From contig MKTJ01000002.1 of assembly GCA_001898225.1 (NCBI GenBank), positions 103,082 through 167,081 of the forward strand: 64,000 nt of DNA, in the 5' to 3' direction. Source of the DNA: Chloroflexi bacterium 54-19 (GTDB taxonomy: Bacteria > Chloroflexota > Chloroflexia > Chloroheliales > Chloroheliaceae). Every line of letters begins with the position of its first letter. The first letter of the stretch is position 1. The position numbers and the translations under genes were made by a program. Under the pieces are notes generated by a model. That model was given only the letters and a program-made list of their open reading frames with translations, was not told the origin of the DNA and ran no database searches. Of this stretch, positions 1-8,224 are shown one piece after another.

Positions 1-461
1 AGGTCAGCCCGTAAATCATCCGGCACCAGGTGAAGGGGGTCTTCGTGCATAGGGCAGTCTTTGATGGCGTAGACCGCGCCGTTGGGGGTTCGGCTGTATT
101 TTTCGAGACCGCGCTTGAGCAGGGAAACAATCGTACTTTTACCGCCGCCGACCGGACCCATCAGCAGCAAGATACGTTTGCGAACTTCCATACGCTGGGC
201 CGCCGAATTAAAATACTGGACTATCTGCTGGATCGGTTTTTCCAGCCCAAATATTTCATCATCGAAGAACTTATAATGCGGGTCACCGTTCTTGCCCGGT
301 TCGGTTCCGGCAGCCATTATTAAATCGTAGACCCGACCGTGGGCGAGGCGGGCTACCTTGGGATTCTTACTGACTATTTCAAAATAGTCGGCGAAATTCC
401 CTTCCCAGTTTAAGTCACGCTCTTGGTTGCGGTAATCTTCCAGACGCTTGAGTAAGTCCAT
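1..461 (-). CDS. prkA: PrkA family serine protein kinase, 5-prime part
   Basis: Open reading frame of about 153 codons that starts at the ATG complementary to 459-461 and runs off the left edge, so only the N-terminus is present. The translation shows a PrkA-type N-terminus followed by a Walker A motif GPVGGGKST (about residues 112-120). PrkA proteins are AAA+-like serine kinases linked to stress and stationary-phase or sporulation control. A good ribosome binding site (GAAAGGGGAG) lies about 9 bases before the start. PrkA genes often sit with a SpoVR-like and a YeaH-like gene, which would lie left of the window and cannot be checked here. The identification rests on the P-loop context and the overall N-terminal pattern. 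Confidence 0.85.
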   Translation of the reverse strand, partial: MDLLKRLEDYRNQERDLNWEGNFADYFEIVSKNPKVARLAHGRVYDLIMAAGTEPGKNGDPHYKFFDDEIFGLEKPIQQIVQYFNSAAQRMEVRKRILLLMGPVGGGKSTIVSLLKRGLEKYSRTPNGAVYAIKDCPMHEDPLHLVPDDLRAD

Positions 462-1182
462 AGATTAAAACTCCCCTTTCAACTGCCAGCATTAGCCTCT
501 CTCAACCTGATAACTTTTCCACAACAATCCTTTCGTAAGAAACGGCGCTTATGAAGCGGTTATACTCCTAAAATAATTTAGTAAGTTGAAATAAGCTAAA
601 CCCTTTACCCTGGCCGGTACTCTATTGGATTGTCCTGATGCCGACAATTGGTAAATAGAAAAACGGTTTCGGGTAGATGTATAAAACTAAGATTGCTAAA
701 GTGTTTTTGTGTCTGTCCTGTAGATATTTCTAAATTTAACTCAACTCTGAAGTTAAAGAGGTTATTAAGATAAGAATTGTAATTGAGCCCCGACCTGGCG
801 AAGGTCTTAAAGGCTACGATTTTCCGAGGTTGGTTTAACGCCCTCTTGGTGGGGAATTACCCCATTGCTATATTATACGAAACCTGGACCGAATTAGTTC
901 AATTAGAGTGGCAAAACGCTAAAGGTGATTTGATAAACAAAAGAAAGCCTACGCTTTGAAAAATATTAGCATAAACACTCGAATGTTTCAACAGCCAATC
1001 GGTACCAGACCCAACTTTAACCGATTACAAAGGTTTTCTGTTGTACTATATAAACGTTCTTTTTTAGAAAAAAATTAAGCTGATTCCCGGTTTCGAGGAA
1101 ATTTTTAGCAAAGATTAATGAAACAGCTTCACCCGGAGTAGCGGCATTTTTCAGGCCAGCACACCGGATAAGACCGGGCAGC
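462..1182. other. AT-rich intergenic region, no gene recognised
   Basis: About 720 bases between the panC stop and the prkA start, both on the minus strand. It is clearly more AT-rich than the flanking genes. I found no convincing open reading frame, tRNA or known riboswitch. The prkA promoter should lie in its left part. No copy of the dispersed hairpin element is seen here. Confidence 0.6.
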
Positions 1183-2049
1183 TTAGCCGGCCCCTTCCAG
1201 CGGCATGTTATCTATCAGGCGGGTGCTGCCAAACCGGACCGCCATCGAAAGCAGGGCCCCCTGGCCCGGCGGCACCGCGCCCGCATACTCCTGCAAGGTC
1301 AGGGGGTCGGCGGCGCTGACATAATCCGCCTTGCCAAGCGGCACCCCGGCCAGGACATTTTCCATGGCCGCCCGCAAAGCCGGGCCGCTCCGCTCGTCCG
1401 GTCTTTCCTGCCAGAGTTGCGCCGCCGCCTGTAAAGCCCGGTAGAGGGCCGGGGCGGCCTGCCGTTCTTCCGGGGACAGATAGACGTTGCGGCTGCTCAT
1501 CGCCAGGCCGTCCGGTTCGCGCATGGTCGGACAGACTACCAGTTGCAGCGGAAAGTTGAGGTCGCGCACCATCTTCCGCAGGACCGCGACCTGCTGGGCG
1601 TCCTTCTGGCCGAAGTAGGCCCGCCGCGCCCCTACTATATTAAACAGTTTGGCGACAACGGTAGTGACACCCTTGAAATGGCCGGGCCGGGCTGCTCCTT
1701 CCAGCACCCCCGTTATCCCGCCGACCTCGACCGAAGCGTCAAAACCGGGCGGGTACATCTCGGAGGGTTCCGGGTGAAAGACCGCCGCCACCCCCACGCT
1801 TTCCAGCAATTTGAGGTCGCGGTCGAGGTCGCGGGGATAGCGGCCAAAGTCTTCTTTCGGACCGAACTGGAGCGGGTTGACGAAGATAGAGGCGACCGTC
1901 AGGTCGTTCTCCTGGCGGGAGCGCTCGGCCAGCGACAGGTGACCCTGGTGGAGATAGCCCATGGTCGGCACCAGTCCCACCGTTTTACCCGCTGCCCGCC
2001 ATTCTTCCCGCCGCGCCGCCATTTCTTCGACTGTCGTAATCAGTTGCAC
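1183..2049 (-). CDS. panC: Pantoate--beta-alanine ligase (pantothenate synthetase)
   Basis: 288-residue protein, the usual length for PanC. It joins pantoate and beta-alanine with ATP to give pantothenate, the last step towards the coenzyme A precursor, in the cytoplasm. Visible family motifs are VPTMGYLHQGHLSL near residue 27 (the HIGH-like nucleotide-binding site), SIFVNPLQFGP, FGQKDAQQ and MSSRNVYLSPEER. No panB or panD is adjacent, so it is not in a pantothenate operon here. It follows the aldehyde dehydrogenase gene on the same strand, separated by about 165 bases that hold a strong multi-hairpin structure. Confidence 0.96.
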   Translation of the reverse strand: MQLITTVEEMAARREEWRAAGKTVGLVPTMGYLHQGHLSLAERSRQENDLTVASIFVNPLQFGPKEDFGRYPRDLDRDLKLLESVGVAAVFHPEPSEMYPPGFDASVEVGGITGVLEGAARPGHFKGVTTVVAKLFNIVGARRAYFGQKDAQQVAVLRKMVRDLNFPLQLVVCPTMREPDGLAMSSRNVYLSPEERQAAPALYRALQAAAQLWQERPDERSGPALRAAMENVLAGVPLGKADYVSAADPLTLQEYAGAVPPGQGALLSMAVRFGSTRLIDNMPLEGAG

Positions 2050-2102
2050 CCTTTATGCTCCCTCTAACCGCCTTGTTATAAGAAAACTTCATTCTATGTC
2101 AG

Positions 2103-2215
2103 ATACCGGGCAGGTCGCGCCGCTGGCGCAAGGCACGACCAACCACCTGTCACTCCCGGGCTACCTTCATACCTGTAGGTCACATCTATGTGTGTGACAA
2201 GTACCTGCCTGGTAT
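2103..2215. repeat. Multi-stem structured element after the dehydrogenase stop codon
   Basis: A 13-base outer stem pairs 2103-2115 (ATACCGGGCAGGT) with 2203-2215 (ACCTGCCTGGTAT); all positions pair, one as G-T. Inside it are further inverted repeats: GCGCC/GGCGC at 2117-2121 and 2125-2129, the palindrome ACCTGTAGGT at 2171-2180, and GTCACA/TGTGAC at 2179-2184 and 2193-2198. The right arm touches the stop codon of the minus-strand dehydrogenase. It may be a terminator-like 3-prime structure or a member of the modular hairpin family described elsewhere in this window. Confidence 0.7.
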
Positions 2216-3657
2216 TAGCCGTGCGAGATGTAAATCGTCTTGAGGCGGGTATAGAATTCGATAGCAGATTGGCCCTGTTCCTTAAAGGTGTTGGCGCTGG
2301 AATTCTTAAAACCACCAAAAGGCGCCTGTAGGGCCAGCCCGGTGGTCGGCTCATTAACCTTGACCACGCCCGCGTCAATCCGGTTGGCGAAATTAAACGA
2401 CTTCTTCAGGTCGTTCGTAACAATCCCGGCGGAGAGACCGAACCCGATGTTGTTGGCTTTTGCCAGGGCGTCGTCAAAATCTTTAGCGCGGATGATGCTG
2501 ACCACCGGTCCGAAAATTTCCTCCTGGGCGATAGTCATGCCTGTCTCGACCCGGTCGAACACTGTCGGGGCCACATAATAGCCGCCCCCGGCAGGCTGAA
2601 CACCCCCCGCCAGCATACTCGCGCCTTGCTCCTGGCCGATTTTGATGTATTTCAGGTCGGTTTCAAGCTGGTCCCGGCTGACCGCCGGACCCATCTGGAC
2701 CCCGCTTTTGAGGCCATCCCCGACCACAAGCTTTTTAGCCGCCTCGGTGACAGCCTGGGCGTACGCGTCGGCGATACCTTCCTCGACAATCACCCGGCTG
2801 GTCGCGGTGCAGGCTTGCCCGGTCAGGCCAAAGCCGCCCGCAACGGTCAGGCTGGTCGCCAGGGCCAGGTCGGCATCGTTGAGGACCACCAGGGGATTCT
2901 TGCCGCCCATCTCAAGCTGGACGCGGGTGAGGTTCTTGATAGCCTGGGCGTAGATTCCGGTGCCGACGGTGGTCGAGCCGGTAAAACTCAACCCGTTGAT
3001 GAGCGGGCTGCTTGCCAGCACGTCGCCAACCTCGCGGCCCGACCCGGTGATAAAGTTAAAGACGCCCGGCGGCAGACCCGCGTCGACCAGCACTTCGGTT
3101 AGCAGCAGGGCCGTATGCGGGGTAAACGAGGCCGGTTTGAAGACGACCGTATTGCCGTAAGCCAGGGCCGGGGCGATTTTCCAGGACGGTATGGCAATCG
3201 GGAAGTTCCAGGGGGTAATAAGCGCGACCACGCCCAGGGCTTCGCGCCGGGTATAGAGTAACTCCTTGCCGGTATTGCCGGGGACGGTGTGACCGCCCAT
3301 GCGCCAGCCCTCCCCGCTAAAGTAGCGGAAAATATCGCGGGCCCGCATTACCTCGCCCCTGGCTTCGGCCAGGGTCTTGCCTTCTTCGGTGGTCAGGGCC
3401 GCCGCGATTTCCTCTTTGCGGGCGTCCAGCAACTGGCTGGCCTTGTCCAGAATCATCCCCCGGCCAGGACCGGGCATGTTGGCCCAGCCTTCCAGGGCGT
3501 TGCGGGCGGCCTCGATGGCCCGGCGGGTGTCGTCGGCGGTTGCCAGGGGGAAATTCCCGATTACTTCTTCATAATTAGCCGGGTTGGCATTCTCAAAGGT
3601 CTTGCCGCTCGAAGATTCGACCCACTGGCCGCCAATATAATTTTTGAAATTTTGCAT
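2215..3657 (-). CDS. NAD(P)-dependent aldehyde dehydrogenase, alpha-ketoglutarate semialdehyde type
   Basis: 480-residue member of the aldehyde dehydrogenase superfamily. The cofactor region [10 protein letters not shown], the general-base context LEMGGKNP and the nucleophile context GQACTATSR are all present, so it should be active. Overall order and spacing, and especially [12 protein letters not shown], resemble 2,5-dioxovalerate (alpha-ketoglutarate semialdehyde) dehydrogenases such as Bacillus YcbD from sugar-acid degradation, but succinate-semialdehyde dehydrogenases are close relatives. No sugar-acid dehydratase is adjacent, so the substrate remains inferred. The start is the ATG giving [15 protein letters not shown], which matches the usual N-terminus. 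Confidence 0.88.
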   Translation of the reverse strand: MQNFKNYIGGQWVESSSGKTFENANPANYEEVIGNFPLATADDTRRAIEAARNALEGWANMPGPGRGMILDKASQLLDARKEEIAAALTTEEGKTLAEARGEVMRARDIFRYFSGEGWRMGGHTVPGNTGKELLYTRREALGVVALITPWNFPIAIPSWKIAPALAYGNTVVFKPASFTPHTALLLTEVLVDAGLPPGVFNFITGSGREVGDVLASSPLINGLSFTGSTTVGTGIYAQAIKNLTRVQLEMGGKNPLVVLNDADLALATSLTVAGGFGLTGQACTATSRVIVEEGIADAYAQAVTEAAKKLVVGDGLKSGVQMGPAVSRDQLETDLKYIKIGQEQGASMLAGGVQPAGGGYYVAPTVFDRVETGMTIAQEEIFGPVVSIIRAKDFDDALAKANNIGFGLSAGIVTNDLKKSFNFANRIDAGVVKVNEPTTGLALQAPFGGFKNSSANTFKEQGQSAIEFYTRLKTIYISHG

Positions 3658-3804
3658 TATTCTCTCTTAGAAACTCTCTCTTTTAATTCAAATCCGCACC
3701 TGCCGGCAATATCCCTCTAGCTGCTTCACTCCGGGACCGGGCAGGTTGTAACCCTCTTTTTATAGCCTACTCGCCCGAATTAGTAAAGCTACGGGCGATG
3801 CAGA

Positions 3805-3842
3805 TTTTAGTTTTTAGTGTTTAGAGGTCAGAGGTCGGTAGC
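3805..3842 (-). repeat. Low-complexity dispersed tract, left copy
   Basis: Tract reading AGTTTTTAGTGTTTAG followed by AGGTCAGAGGTCGG. It is the reverse complement of the tract type seen at 4015-4062, so the two flank the hairpin element between them in inverted orientation. Confidence 0.75.
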
Positions 3843-3849
3843 CATTAGT

Positions 3850-4012
3850 CAGATTGTCACGTTCGCAGGTGCGACTATAGGTGCGGCCTTTGGGTAGAAG
3901 CGCAGTCGAGGAATCCCGATTCAACGCGCCTTTGGCCGGGTTATGGTACAACGGAACCAGTACTCACAGGGCAGGGGTGCCCCTGGTTCATCTGTTCTCT
4001 CGGAATGACCTT
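3850..4012. repeat. Dispersed hairpin element (copy B)
   Basis: Intergenic element containing GAGGAATCCCG near 3909 and ending with TCGGAATGACC. Internally it carries AACCAG/CTGGTT pairing around a CAGGGGTGCCCCTG hairpin. The GATTCC/GGAATGAC-type ends and the short internal hairpins match the modular family found at seven other loci in this window. Confidence 0.6.
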
Positions 4013-4014
4013 AC

Positions 4015-4062
4015 CCTGCCTTCTGACCTCTGGCCTCTGCCTACTAAAAACTAAACACTCCC
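4015..4062 (+). repeat. Low-complexity dispersed tract, right copy
   Basis: Reads CTGCCTTCTGACCTCTGGCC and then ACTAAAAACTAAACACTC. Same family as the tracts at 7411, 17448, 20766, 25011, 34131 and 41402. It stops just before the stop codon of the kinase gene at 4068. Confidence 0.75.
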
Positions 4063-4067
4063 TCTCG

Positions 4068-6065
4068 CTAGTCCTGCCCGGTCAGGGGGTATTCGACCCG
4101 GACGGTCGTGCCTTCGCCAGGCTGGCTGGCAATCGAATAGGCCGCGCCGAGCCTGCCCGCCCGCTCCTGCATGGATTTCAGACCCAGGTGGCCCGGAAAG
4201 GAACCCTGCGGGTCGAAGCCGTGCCCGTTGTCGCGGACGGTCAACTTTAATTTGCCGTTTTCTACCGCCAGGGTCAAACTGATGGCGCTGGCCTGGGCGT
4301 GTTTGACCGTGTTTTGCATGGCTTCCTGGGCAATGCGGTAAAAGGCTTCCTTGACATTCAGAGGCACCAGCGGTTCGGCCCCGGTCGTCACCTGGATGTC
4401 GAGGGCGTAGCGAGCCTTGATGGCGGCGGCCTGTTTGGAGAGAGCGGCCACCAGCCCTTCATTTTCCAGCGATTCGGGGCGCAACTCGAACAGCAAAGCC
4501 CGCATTTCGGCCATACCCGACTGGGCCAGGTTGCCGATATAATCGAGCGACTGAGGCAAACGGCTGGGGTCGCGCTCGGCCAGGATACGGGCGCTGTTGG
4601 TGCCCACCAGGATGCCAAAAAGGGCTTGGGAAACAGAGTCGTGCAGTTCGCGGGCCAGGCGCTGGCGTTCTTCGAGGGCCGCGACCGTCTGAGCCTGTTC
4701 GTACAACCGGGCGTTCTCGATAGCCGTGGCGGCCTGGTCGGCAATGGCGCGGGTCAGGGCGGCGTGGCGGGCCGTGTAATAATCGGGCGTGTCATGGCTG
4801 ACGCTCAAAATCCCCAGCACCTTCCCCTTGTGCTGCATTGGTGTGCCCATCCAGGAGCGCACATAACCGAAATGCGATTCGAGACTGCCTCCCACGAACT
4901 GGCGATAACCCCGGCCTTCCTCGGTGTCGGCCCGCACATCAGGGATAATAATCTGGATGCCGTGCATGAACCTTTCCCACAGAGGGGCATTCTGGCCCAA
5001 TTGCAAATGGACCGAAGTTAGGGGAGAAACCGGTTGGGGGTCGGGCTGGCGGGCTTCCAGGAAAGAAATATCGTCCCCCTCGCAGACCACGATACCGGCC
5101 CCGCTGTAATCGGTAACGACTTTTAGCTGGTCGAGAATAAGGTTGAGCAAGGGTTTGAGTTCGAGGGTCGAGCCGACCGTCCGGTTAATTTCCAAAAGAG
5201 TCGAAAGCTCGCGGGTCCGTTCTTCGACGCGCTGTTCTAAGTTCTGGTAAGCCTCGACCATCTCGGTAATGTCGCGGTTAACCGAGAGGCCGTGGACCTT
5301 GCCCTGGTAGACAAAGGGGGTGCCGTAGACCTCGATATAAAAGGGAGTGCCGTCCTTGCGGATATTCATGGCCCGGCCCCGGAACAGCTTGCCCTGTTTG
5401 ACCGTTTCCAGGTAATTTTCCAGCATGCCGTGATAGTCGGGATGGACGAAAGTAGCCGGGTCCATCCCCTTGAATTCCTCCAGGGTATAGCCGTGCATGT
5501 TCACAAAAGCCGGGTTCACCTCGACCACCCGTTTGGTTTCAAGGTCCACAATCACGATACCGTCGGTGGTAGCCTCGAAGACCAGGCGATACTGGGTATC
5601 TTTTTCCTGCAACTGCTCCGAAATATCAATCCCGGTGCAAAAGAAAAATTCCCGGTCCTGGGCCGCGTCGTGAATGATTTTGCTGTGCCACAACACCAGC
5701 AAGACCCGCCCATCCCTGGCCCGGAGGTGGATTTCGGTCTTTAGCTGGCGGGCGGTCCAATCCTTGTTTCTAAAAGTGGCGGCCTTTAGCTGGTCGGGAC
5801 CATAGACCAGGGTCTGGACGAAGCGTTCGTTGAGAAGTTCCTCTTTCCTGTAGCCCAGGGTATGCAGCAAGGGGTAGTTAATGGCGAGGATGCGGCCATC
5901 CAGACCAATCGCTACCCCGTACATAGGCACGCTCTCGACCAGGAAATCGGCCAGGTCGTTTTTAAGGGGGCTGACTGCAACGGTGCCGTCACTGGCGTCC
6001 TTTACGGGAGAGGTTTCGTCTATAGGGTCCAGGGGTGGGTTAGAAATGTCGGATTTTTCTGGCAT
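4068..6065 (-). CDS. PAS-PAS-GAF sensor histidine kinase, NarL/DegS type
   Basis: 665-residue soluble sensor kinase without visible membrane segments. Order: PAS domain (about 40-155), second PAS (about 158-275), short coiled coil (275-297), GAF domain (about 300-455), HisKA_3 dimerisation and phosphoacceptor domain with the conserved ARELHDSVSQ (His475), and an HATPase domain with N-box EAMQNTVKHA (Asn585) and DNGHGF (612-617). This arrangement is typical of kinases paired with NarL/FixJ-type regulators. A receiver-only response regulator is encoded divergently from 6303 and is the obvious partner. The signal sensed cannot be told from sequence. Confidence 0.93.
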   Translation of the reverse strand: MPEKSDISNPPLDPIDETSPVKDASDGTVAVSPLKNDLADFLVESVPMYGVAIGLDGRILAINYPLLHTLGYRKEELLNERFVQTLVYGPDQLKAATFRNKDWTARQLKTEIHLRARDGRVLLVLWHSKIIHDAAQDREFFFCTGIDISEQLQEKDTQYRLVFEATTDGIVIVDLETKRVVEVNPAFVNMHGYTLEEFKGMDPATFVHPDYHGMLENYLETVKQGKLFRGRAMNIRKDGTPFYIEVYGTPFVYQGKVHGLSVNRDITEMVEAYQNLEQRVEERTRELSTLLEINRTVGSTLELKPLLNLILDQLKVVTDYSGAGIVVCEGDDISFLEARQPDPQPVSPLTSVHLQLGQNAPLWERFMHGIQIIIPDVRADTEEGRGYRQFVGGSLESHFGYVRSWMGTPMQHKGKVLGILSVSHDTPDYYTARHAALTRAIADQAATAIENARLYEQAQTVAALEERQRLARELHDSVSQALFGILVGTNSARILAERDPSRLPQSLDYIGNLAQSGMAEMRALLFELRPESLENEGLVAALSKQAAAIKARYALDIQVTTGAEPLVPLNVKEAFYRIAQEAMQNTVKHAQASAISLTLAVENGKLKLTVRDNGHGFDPQGSFPGHLGLKSMQERAGRLGAAYSIASQPGEGTTVRVEYPLTGQD

Positions 6066-6302
6066 CTTTTTATTTAAATGAAAGCCTGAAAGGTGGAATT
6101 TATAAGAAATTTTAAAAGTGATAAATAAACGCCGGTAAGGGTATTTTCTGACTGCAACAATTATATCATAGCACCAGATTGGAGCCTCGAAAATAGGCCT
6201 TTAAGTAATGAAAAATTGGTCCATTGGTCAATTGGCCCGCCGCCCCGAAAAGGTTATAACAGAGAGACAAACTAATTCTTTTATAAAAATGGGATTTGGA
6301 TA

Positions 6303-6674
6303 ATGATAAGGGTAATCCTGGTTGATGATGTCGTGCAGGTCAGGCAAGCTTTGAGAGAGCGCCTGAATTTCGAGCCTGACATTGAAGTGATAGGTGAAGC
6401 GGAGAACGGCGAGACCGCCCTTGGTCTGGCCGCCCGGTTGCAACCGGACGTGGTGGTTTTGGACGTAAAAATGCCGCAGGGCGACGGTATCACCACGGCC
6501 CGGCAACTTGGCGCGGTTGTGCCGGGCAGCCGGATAGTTATGTTAAGTCTTTACGACGACCCGGTGAACCGGGCCAGGGCGAAGGAAGCAGGGGCGGTCG
6601 CCTTTATCGCCAAACAGGACGCCGAAACAAATCTGCTGGCGGCTATCCGGGAGAATACACGAGACAACGTTTAA
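6303..6674 (+). CDS. Receiver-only response regulator (NarL-type receiver, no output domain)
   Basis: 123-residue protein that is only a CheY-like receiver domain. The acidic pair is Asp8-Asp9, the phosphoacceptor is the Asp of VVLDVKMP (about residue 54), the Ser switch is in MLSLYDD and the conserved Lys is in FIAKQD. The receiver resembles those of NarL-family regulators, yet the protein stops right after alpha-5 where a LuxR-type HTH would normally begin. It is divergent from the HisKA_3 kinase ending its promoter region at 6065, so the pair probably forms one phosphorelay with the output supplied elsewhere. No HTH-coding sequence follows in any frame. Confidence 0.88.
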   Translation: MIRVILVDDVVQVRQALRERLNFEPDIEVIGEAENGETALGLAARLQPDVVVLDVKMPQGDGITTARQLGAVVPGSRIVMLSLYDDPVNRARAKEAGAVAFIAKQDAETNLLAAIRENTRDNV

Positions 6675-6814
6675 CCTTGAACGTGGGAACAGCCAGGACC
6701 GGGAGCCGTCGGGAAAAGAAAAACGGGTGAGAAAAGAATTTTCCTAACCCGTTCCAATCTATTATTACGTTCAACGTTGTTTCTTTTAACGTTCAACTAA
6801 CGTTCAACGAGTTT

Positions 6815-7018
6815 CTATCCAGGGGTTTGCTGTTTGTGAGCCTGACGGGCCATTTGCGCTTCGTCTTCCTCGTCATAGCTGGGAGCGGTGACGACCTGCA
6901 TATTATCTTCTAGCGCCCCCATGTGTCGCTGGGTGCCGCGGGCATTTTTGGCCGGTTTAAGCGGGGCACCTTCGTGGGTTACCAGTTCGAAATCAAAATT
7001 CTCCCGTTCATTCTTCAT
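6815..7018 (-). CDS. Small hypothetical protein, 67 residues
   Basis: I do not recognise this protein. It is hydrophilic, rich in Glu, Gln and Ala, begins MKNERENFDFELVTHEG and has no signal peptide or membrane segment. The composition suggests a disordered cytoplasmic peptide. A purine-rich GAAGAGGGTGG lies about 10 bases upstream of the ATG, which supports translation. It stands alone between the response regulator and rplS. Confidence 0.5.
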   Translation of the reverse strand: MKNERENFDFELVTHEGAPLKPAKNARGTQRHMGALEDNMQVVTAPSYDEEDEAQMARQAHKQQTPG

Positions 7019-7241
7019 AACTTAGCCACCCTCTTCCAACAAAATCTATTTCCAGCGTAATCTATAAAAGTTAAAACCGGGCTGGACCGCAACGTCCAGG
7101 GCCGGTCGGAAAATACCATCAAACACTCATCGTTTGAAAAAGAGCCTGGTCCGCTACAGCCTATGGGGCAACGTCATTGTTTTTGTGAGCGGATAACTGT
7201 AAACCATAGTAGCATAGACTCAATCTATTGTAAATATTATA

Positions 7242-7260
7242 AAACCCTATAATAGGGTTT
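7242..7260. promoter_or_regulatory. Palindrome AAACCCTAT-A-ATAGGGTTT
   Basis: Perfect 9-base arms separated by one base and followed by ATTTTTAG. It sits between the divergent small gene at 6815-7018 and rplS. It could be an operator or a weak terminator-like hairpin; the sequence alone does not decide. Confidence 0.5.
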
Positions 7261-7410
7261 ATTTTTAGTCTATTTGCACAATTCGAGATGAATATCTCAT
7301 AAATTGGCACGGAATTTCGTGGGTTTATATTGGGAAGGATTGTTTTCTTACCATATCCTTCGGATGTTATAGAGGACGAGCCGTCACGATTCTAAGCATG
7401 TGCGATTACC

Positions 7411-7469
7411 CTAAAAACTGACTTCTGACCTCTGGCTTCTGACTACTAAAAACTGAACCCTAAACACTT
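7411..7469 (+). repeat. Low-complexity dispersed tract
   Basis: Contains ACTTCTGACCTCTGGCTTCT then ACTAAAAACTGAACCC and TAAACACTT. Same two-part design as the other tracts; here it is not next to a hairpin element. Confidence 0.75.
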
Positions 7470-7497
7470 GTATTCGTGGGTTGGAGCCATTTTTGGA

Positions 7498-7526
7498 TTG
7501 ACTTGGGCAGGGCTGGCTGTTATAAT
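7498..7526 (+). promoter_or_regulatory. Sigma-70-type promoter of rplS
   Basis: TTGACT (7498-7503), 17-base spacer, TATAAT (7521-7526). Transcription should start near 7533, giving a leader of about 90 bases before the rplS ATG. Confidence 0.75.
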
Positions 7527-7622
7527 ATGCCGCTGTGTACGGAATAAGGGCTTAATATAAAAATTATAAAAACAGCCTTAGTAACAGTTTCTAAATTTTG
7601 ATACGGAAAGGAGGGCAAACTA

Positions 7623-7976
7623 ATGTCCGTGGTTATTGATGAATTAGTTAAGCCACAACTTCGCACCGATGTCCCCGAATTCGGGGTTGGTGATACTGTA
7701 CGGGTAGGCGTAAAGGTCGTAGAAGGTACCAAAGAGCGTATCCAGGTATATGAAGGCGTTGTGATGCGCCGCCGCAGTGGCGGTATCAACGAGAGCTTCA
7801 CCGTCCGCCGGATTGCGGCGCACGGGATTGGCGTAGAACGAACTTTTCTTATTAATTCGCCCCGAATTGATAAGATCGACGTGGTTCGGCGCGGTAAAGT
7901 CCGCCGGGCGCAGTTGTACTATCTGCGTGGCCTGAGCGGTAAAGAAGCCCGTATCAAGGAAAAACGTCACTTCTAG
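7623..7976 (+). CDS. rplS: 50S ribosomal protein L19
   Basis: 117 residues, the normal L19 length. L19 sits at the 30S-50S interface. The signature is clear: [13 protein letters not shown], a [20 protein letters not shown] stretch, [14 protein letters not shown] and [23 protein letters not shown] strong ribosome binding site (AAAGGAGG) precedes the ATG. In many bacteria rplS follows rpsP-rimM-trmD; here it is a single-gene unit with its own promoter and terminator. Confidence 0.98.
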   Translation: MSVVIDELVKPQLRTDVPEFGVGDTVRVGVKVVEGTKERIQVYEGVVMRRRSGGINESFTVRRIAAHGIGVERTFLINSPRIDKIDVVRRGKVRRAQLYYLRGLSGKEARIKEKRHF

Positions 7977-8014
7977 GAGTTTATCTCCCATCCGTATCTT
8001 TAGAAGAAGCAATT

Positions 8015-8053
8015 AAGGCTTGCACCTACATTCCAGGTAGCAAGCCTTTTTTG
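8015..8053 (+). terminator. Intrinsic terminator of rplS
   Basis: Stem AAGGCTTGC (8015-8023) pairs with GCAAGCCTT (8040-8048), followed by a T run. Confidence 0.9.
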
Positions 8054-8107
8054 TTCCCTGAATCCCTCACCCCTGGCCCCTCCCGTGAGGAGGGATATAA
8101 AAATAAG

Positions 8108-8148
8108 GTGAAATAAAAAGTTGGCCCGGGGCCAACTTTTTATTTCAC
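8108..8148. terminator. Bidirectional terminator with a perfect 20-base stem
   Basis: Positions 8108-8127 and 8129-8148 are perfect inverted repeats with a single central G. The GC-rich centre (GTTGGCCC/GGGCCAAC) is flanked by AAAAA on the left and TTTTT on the right, so it can end transcription from both rplS (plus) and the kinase gene at 8225-10171 (minus). Confidence 0.85.
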
Positions 8149-8224
8149 TACTTCTCTAAGGTAGCATTGCCACAACAAGGACATTGCGCTCATAGGGCGT
8201 TATGTCCCTATTTGTGTTACTCGA

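Larger units (their letters stand above)
7019..7622. other. Intergenic region with palindrome, tract repeat and rplS promoter
   Basis: About 600 bases without a gene. It holds a near-perfect palindrome at 7242-7260 nested inside TAGACT/AGTCTA arms (7215-7220 and 7267-7272), a low-complexity tract at 7411-7469, and the rplS promoter at 7498-7526. A 15-base identity to the E. coli lac operator core occurs at 7183-7197 and is treated as chance. Confidence 0.6.

Noticed and set aside
7183..7197. 15-base identity to the E. coli lac operator core (TTGTGAGCGGATAAC)
   Set aside because: Only one half-context matches, no symmetric site, no LacI-type gene nearby, and the LacI sites of this window have a different sequence. 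Most likely chance.
8060..8096. CCCTCACCCCTGGCCCCTCCCG sequence with a GTGAGGAGGG partner as a separate gene-regulatory element
   Set aside because: It forms a weak hairpin between two terminators and resembles a common intergenic repeat type; there is too little here to call a feature.
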